From JAFNAG01 sp963721405 (GTDB lineage: Bacteria; Acidobacteriota; UBA6911): a DNA stretch of 64,000 nucleotides. Where the stretch lies: contig CAVRJA010000005.1 in assembly GCA_963721405.1 (NCBI GenBank), positions 372,001 to 436,000 on the forward strand, read 5' to 3'. Positions 54,621 to 63,156 of the stretch are shown in pieces; within the stretch, counting starts at the first letter, position 1; each line of letters begins with the position of its first letter. Below the pieces are notes generated by a model. That model saw only the letters and a program-made list of their open reading frames with translations. It was not told where the DNA came from and did not search any database. A program made the translations under genes and the position numbers.

Positions 54621-57600
54621 TCATCTTATCGCTTCGGGGGGAATCACCAGCTTTGGATCGAGCTTCTGGGCCTTTGCGAGCAGGTCCTTTGCGCGCGACC
54701 GGTTGCCGCCCTTAAAGTGGCTCATGCCTAAATGATAGGCGTATGTGGCGTTTTCGGGTTCTTTCTTGACGCATTCTTCCAGCAGGTCGATGGCTGAGCG
54801 GTAAGCGGCTCGCCTGTAGTAGATCCATGCCAAGGTGTCGGAGACGTTAGTGACATCGGGCAACTTTTCCTTGGCGCCCTGGGCCAGTTTAAGGGCCTCA
54901 TCCAGATTTCCTCCGGACTCGCATAGGAACCAGGCCAGGTTGTTGGCAGCAACCGCCAGGCCGGGATCGATTTTCAGGGCCTCGCGGTATTGGGCAGCCG
55001 CTTTATCTCTGATGTTCTGCGTTTCATAAATCATACCCATCAAGACATGCGTCGGCCCCGATTTTGGGTTGATCTCCAGCACTTTCTGCAGCTCCTGGAT
55101 CGCCTTGTCGAACGACTTCTGAGCGATGAAAAGCTGCGCCAGCAGGCCATACGAGACCATGCTGTTTTTATCCAGTTCGACCGCCTTGCGGTATGCCTCC
55201 TCCGCCTTCGGGTAGTTCTTCTGAGTCATGTGAACCTGTCCCAGAACCTCGTATAGCCTCGCTGAATTGGGCCCGAGCGCGATCTGCCGGTTCACACGCT
55301 GAAGCGCCTTGTCAGGCTGTTTCCGGGACAGATACAGATTGACCAGGCCAGCCAGCGACTCCACGTTCTGAGGATCGTTCTTCAGGCCGGCTTCGAATGC
55401 GGCTTCAGCTTTGGCGGTGTCGCCGAGGCCCGCGTAAGCCAAGCCCAGCCGGTAAAGGCCCGGCCGGTTGCCGGGCTGTTGACGGGTCAAGGCCTCGAGC
55501 GCGGAGATCGCATCCCGGTAATTCCTCTTGCTCAGGTGAGCCGTTCCCAGGATCAGCTGGGCTTCGGCGGAATTGCCGTTGACCTTTAAAGCCTGCTGGG
55601 CATATCCGATGGCCCCGTTGGCGTCCCCGGTATCGAGCTTGAGCTGGGCCAGTGACACGATCGATGGCAGATACCGGCCGTCAGCTCGTACCGCTTCGCT
55701 GAATTCGGATTCTGCCTGCCGCATATTCCGGTCCTGCAGGTAACTCAAGGCCAGCCAATGATGTGCCGCGGCCGAGCTGCGGTCACTGTTGACCGCCGTT
55801 TGCATCTGCGCAATCGCCTCGGCATTCTTCCCCTGGGCGAGCAGCATGCGTCCCTTCAGGAGGCGCGCGACCGTATCCTTGGCGTTCGCCGCCAGGATTT
55901 CGTCGGCTGCCTGGGTTCCCTTGTCGTAGGCTTTCTGGGCAAAGTAGAATGCCGCCAGCCTATGCTTCATGCCGACATCCGCCGGATTCTGTTTGACCAG
56001 CGCCTGGTAGATTTCGGCTCCCTTGTCCGGCTTGCCCGTGGCCAGATAGAAATCAGCGAGGGCCGCCCGTTGGGCCGGGTTCTTAGGATCTAGCGAAATC
56101 GCCTTCTGGTATTCCGACTCCGCCCCGGTGGTGTCACCTTGCCCGGCATAAATCCTGGCCAGCAGTTCATGAATTCTGGCGCCGGCCGGCGCCTTCGCTA
56201 TCTGTTGATTCACACGCTGGATCGCCTTCTGGGGATTCTTCTGGCTCAAATAAAGATTCGCCAGCGCTGCCAGCGGATCCACGAACTGCGAATCGCTGTT
56301 AAGCGCCGATTCAAACCTGGCCTCCGCCTCCGCGGTCTTTCCCAGCCCGAGATAGGCAAGACCCAGCCGGTGCCAGCCGATGGCGCTTGTGGGATTTTGC
56401 TTCACTAATTTCTCGAGTTCGGTAACCGCCCCCTGAAAATCGTGGCTTGCTACATAGGCGCTGCCCAAGATCAACCGCGCCTCGGCGAGGTTCGCATTGA
56501 TGGCGAGTGCCTGCTGGGCATAACGCACAGCGGCGTCCGGGTCGCCCGCACCCAGCTTGACCTGGGCCAGAGCCAGATAAGGTTGAACAAGCCTGCCGCC
56601 CTGGTTGACTGCCTGGGTCCACTGTGCTTCCGCCTTTTTGGCATCCCCCGATTGCATGAATGCAACCCCGAGGAAATACTGCGCCGTCTGCAGATTGGGA
56701 TCGGCAGCGACCGCCGCTTGAAGCGGGGCGATTGCCTCGATTGCCTTGTTCTGAGCCAGCAGCATTCTGCCTTTCATTCCGAGCGCCTCGGCGTCCTTGC
56801 CGTTGGCTTTCAGCATCTCTTCGACCGTCTGGGAGGCCTTGTCGAACTGCTGGCTGCCGACGTAGATCTCGGCCAGTCGCAGACGAGCCGCCGCATTCGC
56901 CGGCTCGTCTTTCAGCATCGACTGCAATGTTTCGATGCCCTTGTCCATCTTCCCGATGTTCGCATAGAAATCCGCAAGGACCCGGCGCTGGGTCATGTCC
57001 TTGGGATTGATGGCCGCAGCCCTCACGTACTCCTCTTCCGCCTTCGCCTGATTCTCCTGGCTTAGATAAACCTGCCCGAGGATTTCGTGAAGCCTCGGTT
57101 GATCCGGCGTCTTGGCAATGACCTGACTCAACCGGTCGATGGCTTTATCGGGCCGCTTTTGCATGACGTAGAGCTTTGCGATGCCGCCAACGGCATCGAA
57201 GTTGCCAGGTTCGTTCTTGAGCGCTGCCTCGAACTGTGATTCGGCACGCGTGAAATCTCCCTGCGCGGTGTAGAGGAGCCCCAGTCGGCTCAAACCGGCA
57301 GGATTAGTCGGGTTGGCCCGCACAAATCCTTCCAGTTCGGGGGCCGCGCTCCGGTAGTCCTGCTGCATCGCATACGCGCTCCCCAGGATGAGGTGCGCTT
57401 GCTCGAGATTGGCATTTAAATTCAGCGCCTGCAGGGCCGACAAGATGGCCGCGTCCGGATCCGCCATGTCGAGCTTCACCTGGGCAAGCGCCAAATGGCC
57501 CTGTGCGAGCGTCGGATCGAGCTTTACGGCGTTCTCCAGCTCTGAATTCGCCTGCGATGTTTTCCGGTCCTGGAGATAGGCCAAGGCGAGGAAGTAGTGC

Positions 57601-58724
57601 CCCTGTGCCGCGCGTGGCTGGCTTTTTACGACCTTCTCGAGCTCGGCGATGGCCTCGGCGGGCTTCCGGTTCACGAGCAGGATACGGCCTTTCATAAACC
57701 GCGCCTCGATATCTTTTTCGTTTTTCTTCAGCATCTGGTCGGCAAGCTGCCCGGCCTTGTCGAATTCATTCAGGCTGAGATAGGTGTTGGCCAGCCGTCT
57801 CTGGGGAAGGGCATTGTCCGGTTGCCCGGCAATCATCTTCTGAAGGGTTTCGATGCCGCGCTCAGTCTGGCCGGAGACCAGGTAAAAATCGGCCAGAATC
57901 AGCGGCTGGTTTGGATCCTGCTTGTTCAGATCTACCAGCTTCTTGTAGAGCGCTTCTGCCTCGGGTGTCCTTTTGTTCTGGAGGTAGAAGAACGCCATTG
58001 CCTGGAGAGCATCCTTCGATTGGGGCTGACCGTCGAGAGCCGCCTTGAACTGCGCCTCAGCGTCTGACTGGCGCTGCGTCATCATGTAGAAGTTCGCCAG
58101 GCACAGCTTTGCCTCGATGGCCCCGGCTTCCATCGCGATCGCCTTCTTGAATGCCTCCTCGGCGAGGGACGGTTTGAGCGCCGGATCCTCGAGACGCGCC
58201 AGTTGCAGGAATGACGGATTCAGCTTCGGCTGCAGCTCGAATCCCTTGCGCAGGTCACCGATGGAGTCGTTCAGGCTGATCAGACCGCCATAGGAATTCG
58301 CTGCCAGTATCTGCGCGCGGACGTTGTTGGGCTCCTTTTTCAGGATGATATCCGCCTTGGCGCGCGCTTCGTCGTACTTTCGATCCATCAGCAGCAGGTT
58401 GCCCTGGTAAAGTTGTGCCACCAGGTGATTCTGATTCAGCGAGGTGGTGCGCTCGAATTCCTGCCTGGCCTCGAAGAAAGCCCCTCCGGCCAGATAAGCT
58501 CGGCCCAGCTGAAAGTGCGCTTCCGCCAGACCCGGTTCCTTCTTGATGGCATTCCGGAGTTCGAGGACCGCTTCGCTGATCTTGCCCTGGTCAATATACG
58601 CCTTGCCGCTCTCGACGAGTTGCTGGGGCGACTTGGAGCAGGCATCTACCGATAGAATGAGCAGAGCTGCGACACATGCGATGGCCATTTTCTTGACGCC
58701 GAAGCCGGGATTTGAGATGATCAT
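54621..58724 (-). CDS. prsT: PEP-CTERM system TPR-repeat lipoprotein PrsT
   Basis: 1367 residues. ATG 58724 follows CCGGAGG. A signal segment (KKMAIACVAALLILSVDAC) ends in a Cys that could be lipidated, though the Asp at -2 makes the lipobox atypical. The rest is an unbroken run of about 35 TPR units (recurring A-x-x-Y-x-x-A-L-x-x-x-P, e.g. FTRAESQFEAALKNEPGNFD; ETQNIRDKAAAQYREALKID). The length and the near-identical internal blocks fit the PrsT family that co-occurs with exosortases and probably scaffolds exopolysaccharide or protein export across the periplasm. Last gene of the operon exosortase - epsI - prsT, with a 56-base gap before it. Confidence 0.9.
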   Translation of the reverse strand: MIISNPGFGVKKMAIACVAALLILSVDACSKSPQQLVESGKAYIDQGKISEAVLELRNAIKKEPGLAEAHFQLGRAYLAGGAFFEARQEFERTTSLNQNHLVAQLYQGNLLLMDRKYDEARAKADIILKKEPNNVRAQILAANSYGGLISLNDSIGDLRKGFELQPKLNPSFLQLARLEDPALKPSLAEEAFKKAIAMEAGAIEAKLCLANFYMMTQRQSDAEAQFKAALDGQPQSKDALQAMAFFYLQNKRTPEAEALYKKLVDLNKQDPNQPLILADFYLVSGQTERGIETLQKMIAGQPDNALPQRRLANTYLSLNEFDKAGQLADQMLKKNEKDIEARFMKGRILLVNRKPAEAIAELEKVVKSQPRAAQGHYFLALAYLQDRKTSQANSELENAVKLDPTLAQGHLALAQVKLDMADPDAAILSALQALNLNANLEQAHLILGSAYAMQQDYRSAAPELEGFVRANPTNPAGLSRLGLLYTAQGDFTRAESQFEAALKNEPGNFDAVGGIAKLYVMQKRPDKAIDRLSQVIAKTPDQPRLHEILGQVYLSQENQAKAEEEYVRAAAINPKDMTQRRVLADFYANIGKMDKGIETLQSMLKDEPANAAARLRLAEIYVGSQQFDKASQTVEEMLKANGKDAEALGMKGRMLLAQNKAIEAIAPLQAAVAADPNLQTAQYFLGVAFMQSGDAKKAEAQWTQAVNQGGRLVQPYLALAQVKLGAGDPDAAVRYAQQALAINANLAEARLILGSAYVASHDFQGAVTELEKLVKQNPTSAIGWHRLGLAYLGLGKTAEAEARFESALNSDSQFVDPLAALANLYLSQKNPQKAIQRVNQQIAKAPAGARIHELLARIYAGQGDTTGAESEYQKAISLDPKNPAQRAALADFYLATGKPDKGAEIYQALVKQNPADVGMKHRLAAFYFAQKAYDKGTQAADEILAANAKDTVARLLKGRMLLAQGKNAEAIAQMQTAVNSDRSSAAAHHWLALSYLQDRNMRQAESEFSEAVRADGRYLPSIVSLAQLKLDTGDANGAIGYAQQALKVNGNSAEAQLILGTAHLSKRNYRDAISALEALTRQQPGNRPGLYRLGLAYAGLGDTAKAEAAFEAGLKNDPQNVESLAGLVNLYLSRKQPDKALQRVNRQIALGPNSARLYEVLGQVHMTQKNYPKAEEAYRKAVELDKNSMVSYGLLAQLFIAQKSFDKAIQELQKVLEINPKSGPTHVLMGMIYETQNIRDKAAAQYREALKIDPGLAVAANNLAWFLCESGGNLDEALKLAQGAKEKLPDVTNVSDTLAWIYYRRAAYRSAIDLLEECVKKEPENATYAYHLGMSHFKGGNRSRAKDLLAKAQKLDPKLVIPPEAIR

Positions 58725-58780
58725 TACAACCTCCGGTAGTACTACCAAAAATGAACCGCGAAGACCTCAAAGGATAAAAG

Positions 58781-59464
58781 CTATTCGGGCAAGTAATCTT
58801 TTAGCAGAGGGAACAGCTGTTTGACAAACCGGATTGCATGGTCTGAGGCGCTTTTTTGTGCCTGTTTATCGAGACCGGCGATCGACGCGATCACTCGAAC
58901 CAGGGCCGCGTCGGTGCGGTTGGTGCGGATCGCGTCCAGGACGGTGTATATTTTCCCCCAATATTCGCTGGCCACGACCCTGCCGTGACTCTGGTACCAG
59001 TAGACCACTAACTGCCTGTCCAGACCCTTCTGGATGACGATCGAGTTCACTTCTATTGCCCGGGAGGGAATTCCAATCTCCTCCGAGCCGTTCGTCACAG
59101 GTTCATCCTCGACCGGGATCGTGATGTGGGCTCTTTCTACCGGATTCCAACCGGCGCCGGGGAGGCAATTCAGCGGGGAATGGATCGTGTCCCCCTGGCG
59201 CTGGCTTTGGTAGTAGCCGATGTAGAGGCCGATGGTAACGCGCTCAGGTGAGACATAGACACGCTGGAGATAGTCGTCGACTCCCAGGACCGCCAGGACC
59301 CTGGAATCCATCGGCGCCGCAGGCTGTCCTTCCCATGCGCCCAGCGTCATGGGCAAGTCATCTAGCGCCCGCCTGATCGGCACCGGTTCCGCCTTCGATG
59401 CCATCCCCAGGTATGCGGATCCCGCCAGCAGCACCAGACTGACCAGAATCGCCTTCTTGAGCAT
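58781..59464 (-). CDS. epsI: EpsI-family protein
   Basis: 227 residues. Start follows TAGGAG. One N-terminal membrane helix (KKAILVSLVLLAGSAYLG), then the EpsI domain with LDDLPMTLGAWEGQ, VTIGLYIGYYQSQRQGD, the hallmark HSPLNCLPGAGW, and QLVVYWYQSHGRVVASEYWG. EpsI accompanies or is fused to exosortases and is needed for exopolysaccharide assembly in methylotrophs. Here it is a separate gene between exosortase and prsT, 44 and 56 bases away. Confidence 0.92.
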   Translation of the reverse strand: MLKKAILVSLVLLAGSAYLGMASKAEPVPIRRALDDLPMTLGAWEGQPAAPMDSRVLAVLGVDDYLQRVYVSPERVTIGLYIGYYQSQRQGDTIHSPLNCLPGAGWNPVERAHITIPVEDEPVTNGSEEIGIPSRAIEVNSIVIQKGLDRQLVVYWYQSHGRVVASEYWGKIYTVLDAIRTNRTDAALVRVIASIAGLDKQAQKSASDHAIRFVKQLFPLLKDYLPE

Positions 59465-59508
59465 TCATTCTCCTATGATCAACCGCAAAGACGAAGACCC
59501 CAACGGAT

Positions 59509-60396
59509 TCAATCCTTGGGCCCCTCGCTTTGATGCCTCGCGGGCGAAATCAGGATAAACACGCGATGCAGGATGAACAGCATGAAAAAGGCCGCGATGA
59601 AGACCAGCCAGCCGGAAAACGTGTGAAAGAACCCCTGCGCGGCCTCCGGCCCGTAGTAATGCGCGGCAAATCCGGTGCCTGCGACGCGGAACCCGTTCGC
59701 CAGGATCGCCACGGGCACGGTCGCCAGCGCGAGCGCAACACGCATCAGGATGCGTGCGTCGGTGAAGTACCCGTACACGATCCCCAGAGTGAGCAGCGAA
59801 ACCAGCGAGCGGATGCCGGAACAGGCCTCCGCGACTTCGAGACTCGTGTTGGCGAGCTGGATCACGTTGCCGTCGCGCAGCACCGGAATTCCGATCAGGT
59901 TCAATGCCGCTTCGGCGAAACGCGATGCCAGCAGCTGGAGCGGGAAGGCGATCTGGTTGAAGATGATCGCCGGGATCGGCATCGCCAGCAAGAGGAACAG
60001 GATCGGGAATATCAGGATCCTGAGGTGCTGATAGCCGTAGAGGAAAAGCACGATTCCGGCGATCGCGCCCAGCATCGATATGCGTGTCAGAAACAGCTCG
60101 GAACCCAGCACGCCTGCCGTGAGCACGGCGATGCTAAGCGCCAGAATCACGATTCCGAAAGCCGAGCCCTTAGGCACGGCGGCGGCGAGTTTCGCGCGCC
60201 GCTCCCAGACGAAAAACAGGGCCAGCGGAACGATCAGGAATCCGTGCGAGTAATTCTCGTCGATCGACCAGTCGCTCACCAGCTTGGCGATCACATCCCG
60301 GTAGAGCACGGCAAAGCTCAGGGTGACCAGGACCAACGGGACAAAGAGCGCAAGCCTGGATTTGGACTCCACTGAATCGGATGTCATAGTCGGCAT
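59509..60396 (-). CDS. epsH: Exosortase (EpsH family)
   Basis: 295 residues, about eight membrane helices. Catalytic residues are visible: Cys in LEVAEACSGIRSLVSL, Arg in LANGFRVAGTGF and His in QGFFHTFSGWLVF. The early DENYSHGFLIVPLALFFVW is also typical. It is a transpeptidase-like membrane cysteine protease that recognises PEP-CTERM tails, as found on the five substrates in this window. Start at 60396 or three codons later. First gene of the operon with epsI and prsT. The exosortase subclass cannot be fixed by eye. Confidence 0.92.
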   Translation of the reverse strand: MPTMTSDSVESKSRLALFVPLVLVTLSFAVLYRDVIAKLVSDWSIDENYSHGFLIVPLALFFVWERRAKLAAAVPKGSAFGIVILALSIAVLTAGVLGSELFLTRISMLGAIAGIVLFLYGYQHLRILIFPILFLLLAMPIPAIIFNQIAFPLQLLASRFAEAALNLIGIPVLRDGNVIQLANTSLEVAEACSGIRSLVSLLTLGIVYGYFTDARILMRVALALATVPVAILANGFRVAGTGFAAHYYGPEAAQGFFHTFSGWLVFIAAFFMLFILHRVFILISPARHQSEGPKD

Positions 60397-60551
60397 AAAG
60401 TATCGCCCGGATTACCGCCAGGCATTAAGCATTTCAAGCTTTACGAGGAAGGGAGGGGAACTACAAACATATCATTTCAAATGCGGGCTGTAAAGGTCTT
60501 AGCGGCGTCCGGTATTTGATTTAGATAGTAACGAGCCTCGAAGGGGCGGAA

Positions 60552-60615
60552 CAGGAAAGCCCAGGGCTCACGCAGCTCACGCCCTGGGCTTTCCTGCTGG
60601 ACCCTTTCAGGGTCC
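60552..60615. repeat. Family D double hairpin
   Basis: CAGGAAAGCCCAGGGC and GCCCTGGGCTTTCCTG form a perfect 16-bp stem; right after it GGACCC and GGGTCC form a second. The loop CTCACGCAGCTCAC resembles that of the hairpins at 63.2 and 63.4 kb. Confidence 0.7.
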
Positions 60616-60661
60616 AAATGGGCTCCATACATAAGCGCCTTTCGTCGCAATGCCGATTCAC

Positions 60662-60694
60662 GGCGGCGTCCGCAGGCGGCGTTTTTCCGTGTCC
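60662..60694 (+). repeat. Family A repeat
   Basis: Consensus copy downstream of the fourth coiled-coil gene. Confidence 0.8.
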
Positions 60695-60730
60695 CGTCTT
60701 CGACTGTCTTTGAATCCGGCGTGAGGGGCT

Positions 60731-61021
60731 TTACTTGTGGCCGTTGGAAAAGTAGCGCTCGACGACGATGATGAGCGCGTTCAGGCGATCTTCAGTGCGC
60801 GCCTGGGCTTGGGCCAGCTGATCCATGCGTTGTGTGAGCGCATCTATGTGGCCTGCCTGGGTTTCGACAATCCGGCCGATCCTCAGCGTAAGGTCCGCCA
60901 GTTGCGCGATATTCCTGGAATTCGCGTCGATCTGCGCACTGTTCTGCGCCTGGATCGAGGCGATAAACTCCAGCTGCCGTTCGATGCGTTCAAATCGTTC
61001 CTCGGGTGTCATCAGGTTCAT
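60731..61021 (-). CDS. Small coiled-coil protein, 'PEERFERIERQLE' family (copy 4)
   Basis: 96 residues. MNLMTPEERFERIERQLEFI, then SAQIDANSRNIAQLADLTLR and DQLAQAQARTEDRLNALIIV, ending YFSNGHK. It is the shortest and most divergent of the four, lacking the repeated heptads of copy 3. The region just upstream contains AAGTAATGTTTCACGAA and GAAATATTTC, as ahead of copies 2 and 3, so leader and gene travel or are kept together. Confidence 0.8.
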   Translation of the reverse strand: MNLMTPEERFERIERQLEFIASIQAQNSAQIDANSRNIAQLADLTLRIGRIVETQAGHIDALTQRMDQLAQAQARTEDRLNALIIVVERYFSNGHK

Positions 61022-61453
61022 TGTACCCTCGCGACAGGCGCCTGCAAGTAATGTTTCACGAACGTGCGAAATATTTCCACAATTGTGCTCCCCGTGTGAT
61101 GGCCAGCGCTATTTGCGTATGGGCATCCCCAACGAATCCGGGGCTGTCGGTTTACAGGCCTGAGGTCCACTCAGTTAGGAGAGGATTCCCCCAGCCATTC
61201 TTCACGCGAGATTCCTGCCTGTCGCAGCAGCCTTTGCAGGAAGCCGAGAGAGTTGAAGACATCTCATAATCCTCTTCATGAATAATCCAGGCTAATTAAC
61301 GCCGAAAAGGCGCCGCGAGGCGCCCTTGGCTGTAATTTCAAATACGGGCTGTAAAGGTCTTAGCGGCGTCCGCAGGCAGCGTTTTTCCGCGTCCCCTCTC
61401 TTGTTTGCAAGATTTTTCTGGGGCCGAAGGTCGGGATTATAGGACCCTGGGGA
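61022..61453. other. Intergenic stretch between the coiled-coil gene and the hicA remnant
   Basis: Holds the conserved leader of copy 4, a short block shared with 60473-60512, and a family A repeat (61363-61394). No gene supported. Confidence 0.5.
61363..61394 (+). repeat. Family A repeat
   Basis: Copy with one change (CAGGCAGCG). Preceded by the shared block that also precedes a partial family A at 60500. Confidence 0.75.
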
Positions 61454-61666
61454 TCACGTTAGGTTCCGGAACTCCTCCTCATCGATTCCCAACTGGGACA
61501 GGATTTCATAGAGGAGCCAACCGCCAACTTCGGTCGACGAATGCACAGGGATGGTGGTTGCCCGACCATCGGGATGCTACCAGCGTGTGTGGCTGCCCCG
61601 CTGCCGGACCTTCGCGAATCCAAGTTTCCGGGCAACACGCTCGAGATCGGATGCCTTAGCCGACAC
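61454..61666 (-). pseudogene. hicA: hicA toxin gene with an in-frame TAG
   Basis: From a GTG overlapping the hicB end, the frame reads SAKASDLERVARKLGFAKVR, QRGSHTRW, then TAG (61577-61579), then HPDGRATTIPVHSSTEVGGW and EILSQLGIDEEEF to the stop at 61454. This is a full-length HicA (double-stranded RNA-binding-like mRNA interferase) apart from the internal stop at codon 30. The catalytic His in GSH precedes the stop but the second half of the fold is lost. Its antitoxin hicB is intact. Confidence 0.8.
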
Positions 61667-61877
61667 TGGCTACCCTTAGCGGAACATCCGGTGGCAGTAG
61701 CCGTTTTTCTTCTTCGTATTCCTCTGCGATCATCGCGAATACATCGGCGAGGGCGGACTGAGCCTCGGCCGATGTCCGCCCAATGGCGTGACAGCCCGGA
61801 ATCGCTGGGACGTAGGCGACATAAGTCCCATTGTCATCCGATTTAATCACGATCGTGTAGCTGTGAAGGGTAAACAT
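61656..61877 (-). CDS. hicB: HicB antitoxin
   Basis: 73 residues from ATG 61877. MFTLHSYTIVIKSDDNGTYV then AYVPAIPGCHAIGRTSAEAQ is the HicB partial RNase-H fold, followed by ADVFAMIAEEYEEEKRLLPP. It overlaps the hicA frame by 11 bases. The order hicB before hicA is used by many such pairs. With hicA broken it is probably a relic. Confidence 0.85.
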   Translation of the reverse strand: MFTLHSYTIVIKSDDNGTYVAYVPAIPGCHAIGRTSAEAQSALADVFAMIAEEYEEEKRLLPPDVPLRVASVG

Positions 61878-61921
61878 ATTCAAATCATATGCAACCGGCT
61901 CGAGAGGTTCAATTCCTGATT

Positions 61922-62107
61922 TCAGGCGATCTTGGCGCTTGTCGATAGCACACAAGATTCTGTCCGAAACTGGATCGCCGATTTGACGTCTGTCATCGCG
62001 GCTTCATAGGTATCACTTTCGCCCACTACGACACCCTTTAGCCCGATGGGATAAGCCACATAACCATCGGAATGTTTTTCGACGATGACTTTGATTTGCT
62101 TCACCAT
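61922..62107 (-). CDS. HicB-like orphan antitoxin, shortened
   Basis: 61 residues from ATG 62107. MVKQIKVIVEKHSDGYVAYP then IGLKGVVVGESDTYEAAMTD is HicB-like, but the C-terminal part usual in this family is missing or replaced (RTESCVLSTSAKIA), with AKIA still resembling the usual end, which suggests an internal deletion. No toxin gene adjoins it other than the hicB/hicA pair. Confidence 0.7.
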   Translation of the reverse strand: MVKQIKVIVEKHSDGYVAYPIGLKGVVVGESDTYEAAMTDVKSAIQFRTESCVLSTSAKIA

Positions 62108-62145
62108 GGTTCTTCCTTGTGGTATGCGATCACTATAGCAAGTTC

Positions 62146-62178
62146 GGCGGCGTCCGCAGGCGGCGTTCATCCGCGTCC
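62146..62178 (+). repeat. Family A repeat
   Basis: Copy with TTCATCCGCGTCC at its end, 39 bases upstream of the HicB-like gene. Confidence 0.75.
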
Positions 62179-62236
62179 CAAATTCTGCGAGGGTATCGCA
62201 TTTTGCTCCTCTTGCGATTCCCTGAGGGAAAGCAGC

Positions 62237-62680
62237 TTAATCGTCGCCCTGGGTGATTTCGTCTTCTTCCTGGCCGGCGAAGTAATCGGCGACAAAACCG
62301 AGGATTTTCTGCGCGGCCGTGATCGCCTTGTCGGCAGTTTCGCTCCCGTAGAACTGATGCGGATATCCGCTGGGCAGCCCGTTTGGATATCGCGACGGAA
62401 TGTAATGGAGATCGAGGGAGCGCGCATCCTCAATCAGGGGGTGAACTCCTCCAGCGTCCGGGGGGGCGTGTTGAATCATGTCGACGAGGGAATGTGTCAT
62501 CAGTGCCTGCTTTCTGGAGCCGGCGTAATACATGAGGGCCTTGAGCGCCTTTTCGCCGGTTTGCTGAGCGAGGAAGCAGGCTGTGTCGTAAAAGCCTCCC
62601 TGGGCGCTCCAGCGCGCTGCCTTCAGGTCGTAACAGGCCTGTTGAAACCAGCGCCGGGCTTCCGCCTTACGTTTGTGCAT
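62237..62680 (-). CDS. HEPN-domain toxin
   Basis: 147 residues. MHKRKAEARRWFQQACYDLK, then DTACFLAQQTGEKALKALMY and the GSRKQALMTHSL segment, which holds the Arg-x6-His type motif of HEPN ribonucleases. It overlaps the nucleotidyltransferase gene by 14 bases, the standard HEPN-MNT arrangement. The MNT partner is expected to inactivate it by adding AMP. The acidic tail is short. Confidence 0.87.
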   Translation of the reverse strand: MHKRKAEARRWFQQACYDLKAARWSAQGGFYDTACFLAQQTGEKALKALMYYAGSRKQALMTHSLVDMIQHAPPDAGGVHPLIEDARSLDLHYIPSRYPNGLPSGYPHQFYGSETADKAITAAQKILGFVADYFAGQEEDEITQGDD

Positions 62681-62987
62681 GAATCAGCAGACCCTCTTCG
62701 AGAACAGTTTCGACGAACACGTTTCCGTCTTGTTGCATTTCCTGCCACTCTTCGGGTGTATAGACGAGGAGGTCGACTGCGCCCAGTTCGAGTGGGAAGT
62801 CCCGGCATAGCGGAAGCGCGCGCTCGAGAAACGGGAGATCGGTGCGCATAATGACTACCACGTCGAGGTCGCTGGCTTCGTCCTGCTCGCCTCTCGCCCA
62901 CGATCCGAAGAGATAGACGCAAATCGGGCCGGCTCTGCGCAGGCTCTCGAGCAGCTTCTCGATCTTTAAGGCGTCCGCGGCGGTCAT
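62667..62987 (-). CDS. MNT-type nucleotidyltransferase antitoxin
   Basis: 106 residues if started at ATG 62987; in-frame starts further up are possible. VYLFGSWARGEQDEASDLDV is the full minimal-nucleotidyltransferase signature, and VDLLVYTPEEWQEMQQ follows. It is predicted to AMPylate the HEPN toxin encoded immediately downstream. Confidence 0.88.
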   Translation of the reverse strand: MTAADALKIEKLLESLRRAGPICVYLFGSWARGEQDEASDLDVVVIMRTDLPFLERALPLCRDFPLELGAVDLLVYTPEEWQEMQQDGNVFVETVLEEGLLIHAQT

Positions 62988-63156
62988 CACCAGGATATTA
63001 CCCCAACTTCGGCCCACCATGGCAGTCCGTTCGGTGTCATGAACGGGCAGTCTCACTTTCCGAATGCATGGGTGCCGGGAGCGTCGGCGTCGCGCCGGCT
63101 CTTTCAGCTGCTGGCCCCGTGAAGCGGCTCAAACGCGACTCCAGACCCAAAATGAG

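Larger units (their letters stand above)
60397..60730. other. Intergenic stretch with hairpins and a family A repeat
   Basis: No gene. It holds a short shared block ending in a partial family A (about 60473-60512, repeated at 61336-61373), two hairpins (60552-60615) and a full family A repeat (60662-60694). The exosortase operon promoter should lie near its left end; no sigma-54 site was found. Confidence 0.55.

Noticed and set aside
59530..60375. 281-codon plus frame opposite the exosortase, rich in Glu, Arg, Asp and Gln
   Set aside because: Its composition is the antisense of hydrophobic codons; the exosortase with catalytic Cys, Arg and His is the real gene.
26587..61666. TAG or TGA read as an amino acid in the DUF4160 and hicA frames
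   Set aside because: Many intact genes in the window end in TAG or TGA, the interrupted genes are all toxin-like, and no suppressor or recoding element is visible. Point mutation is simpler.
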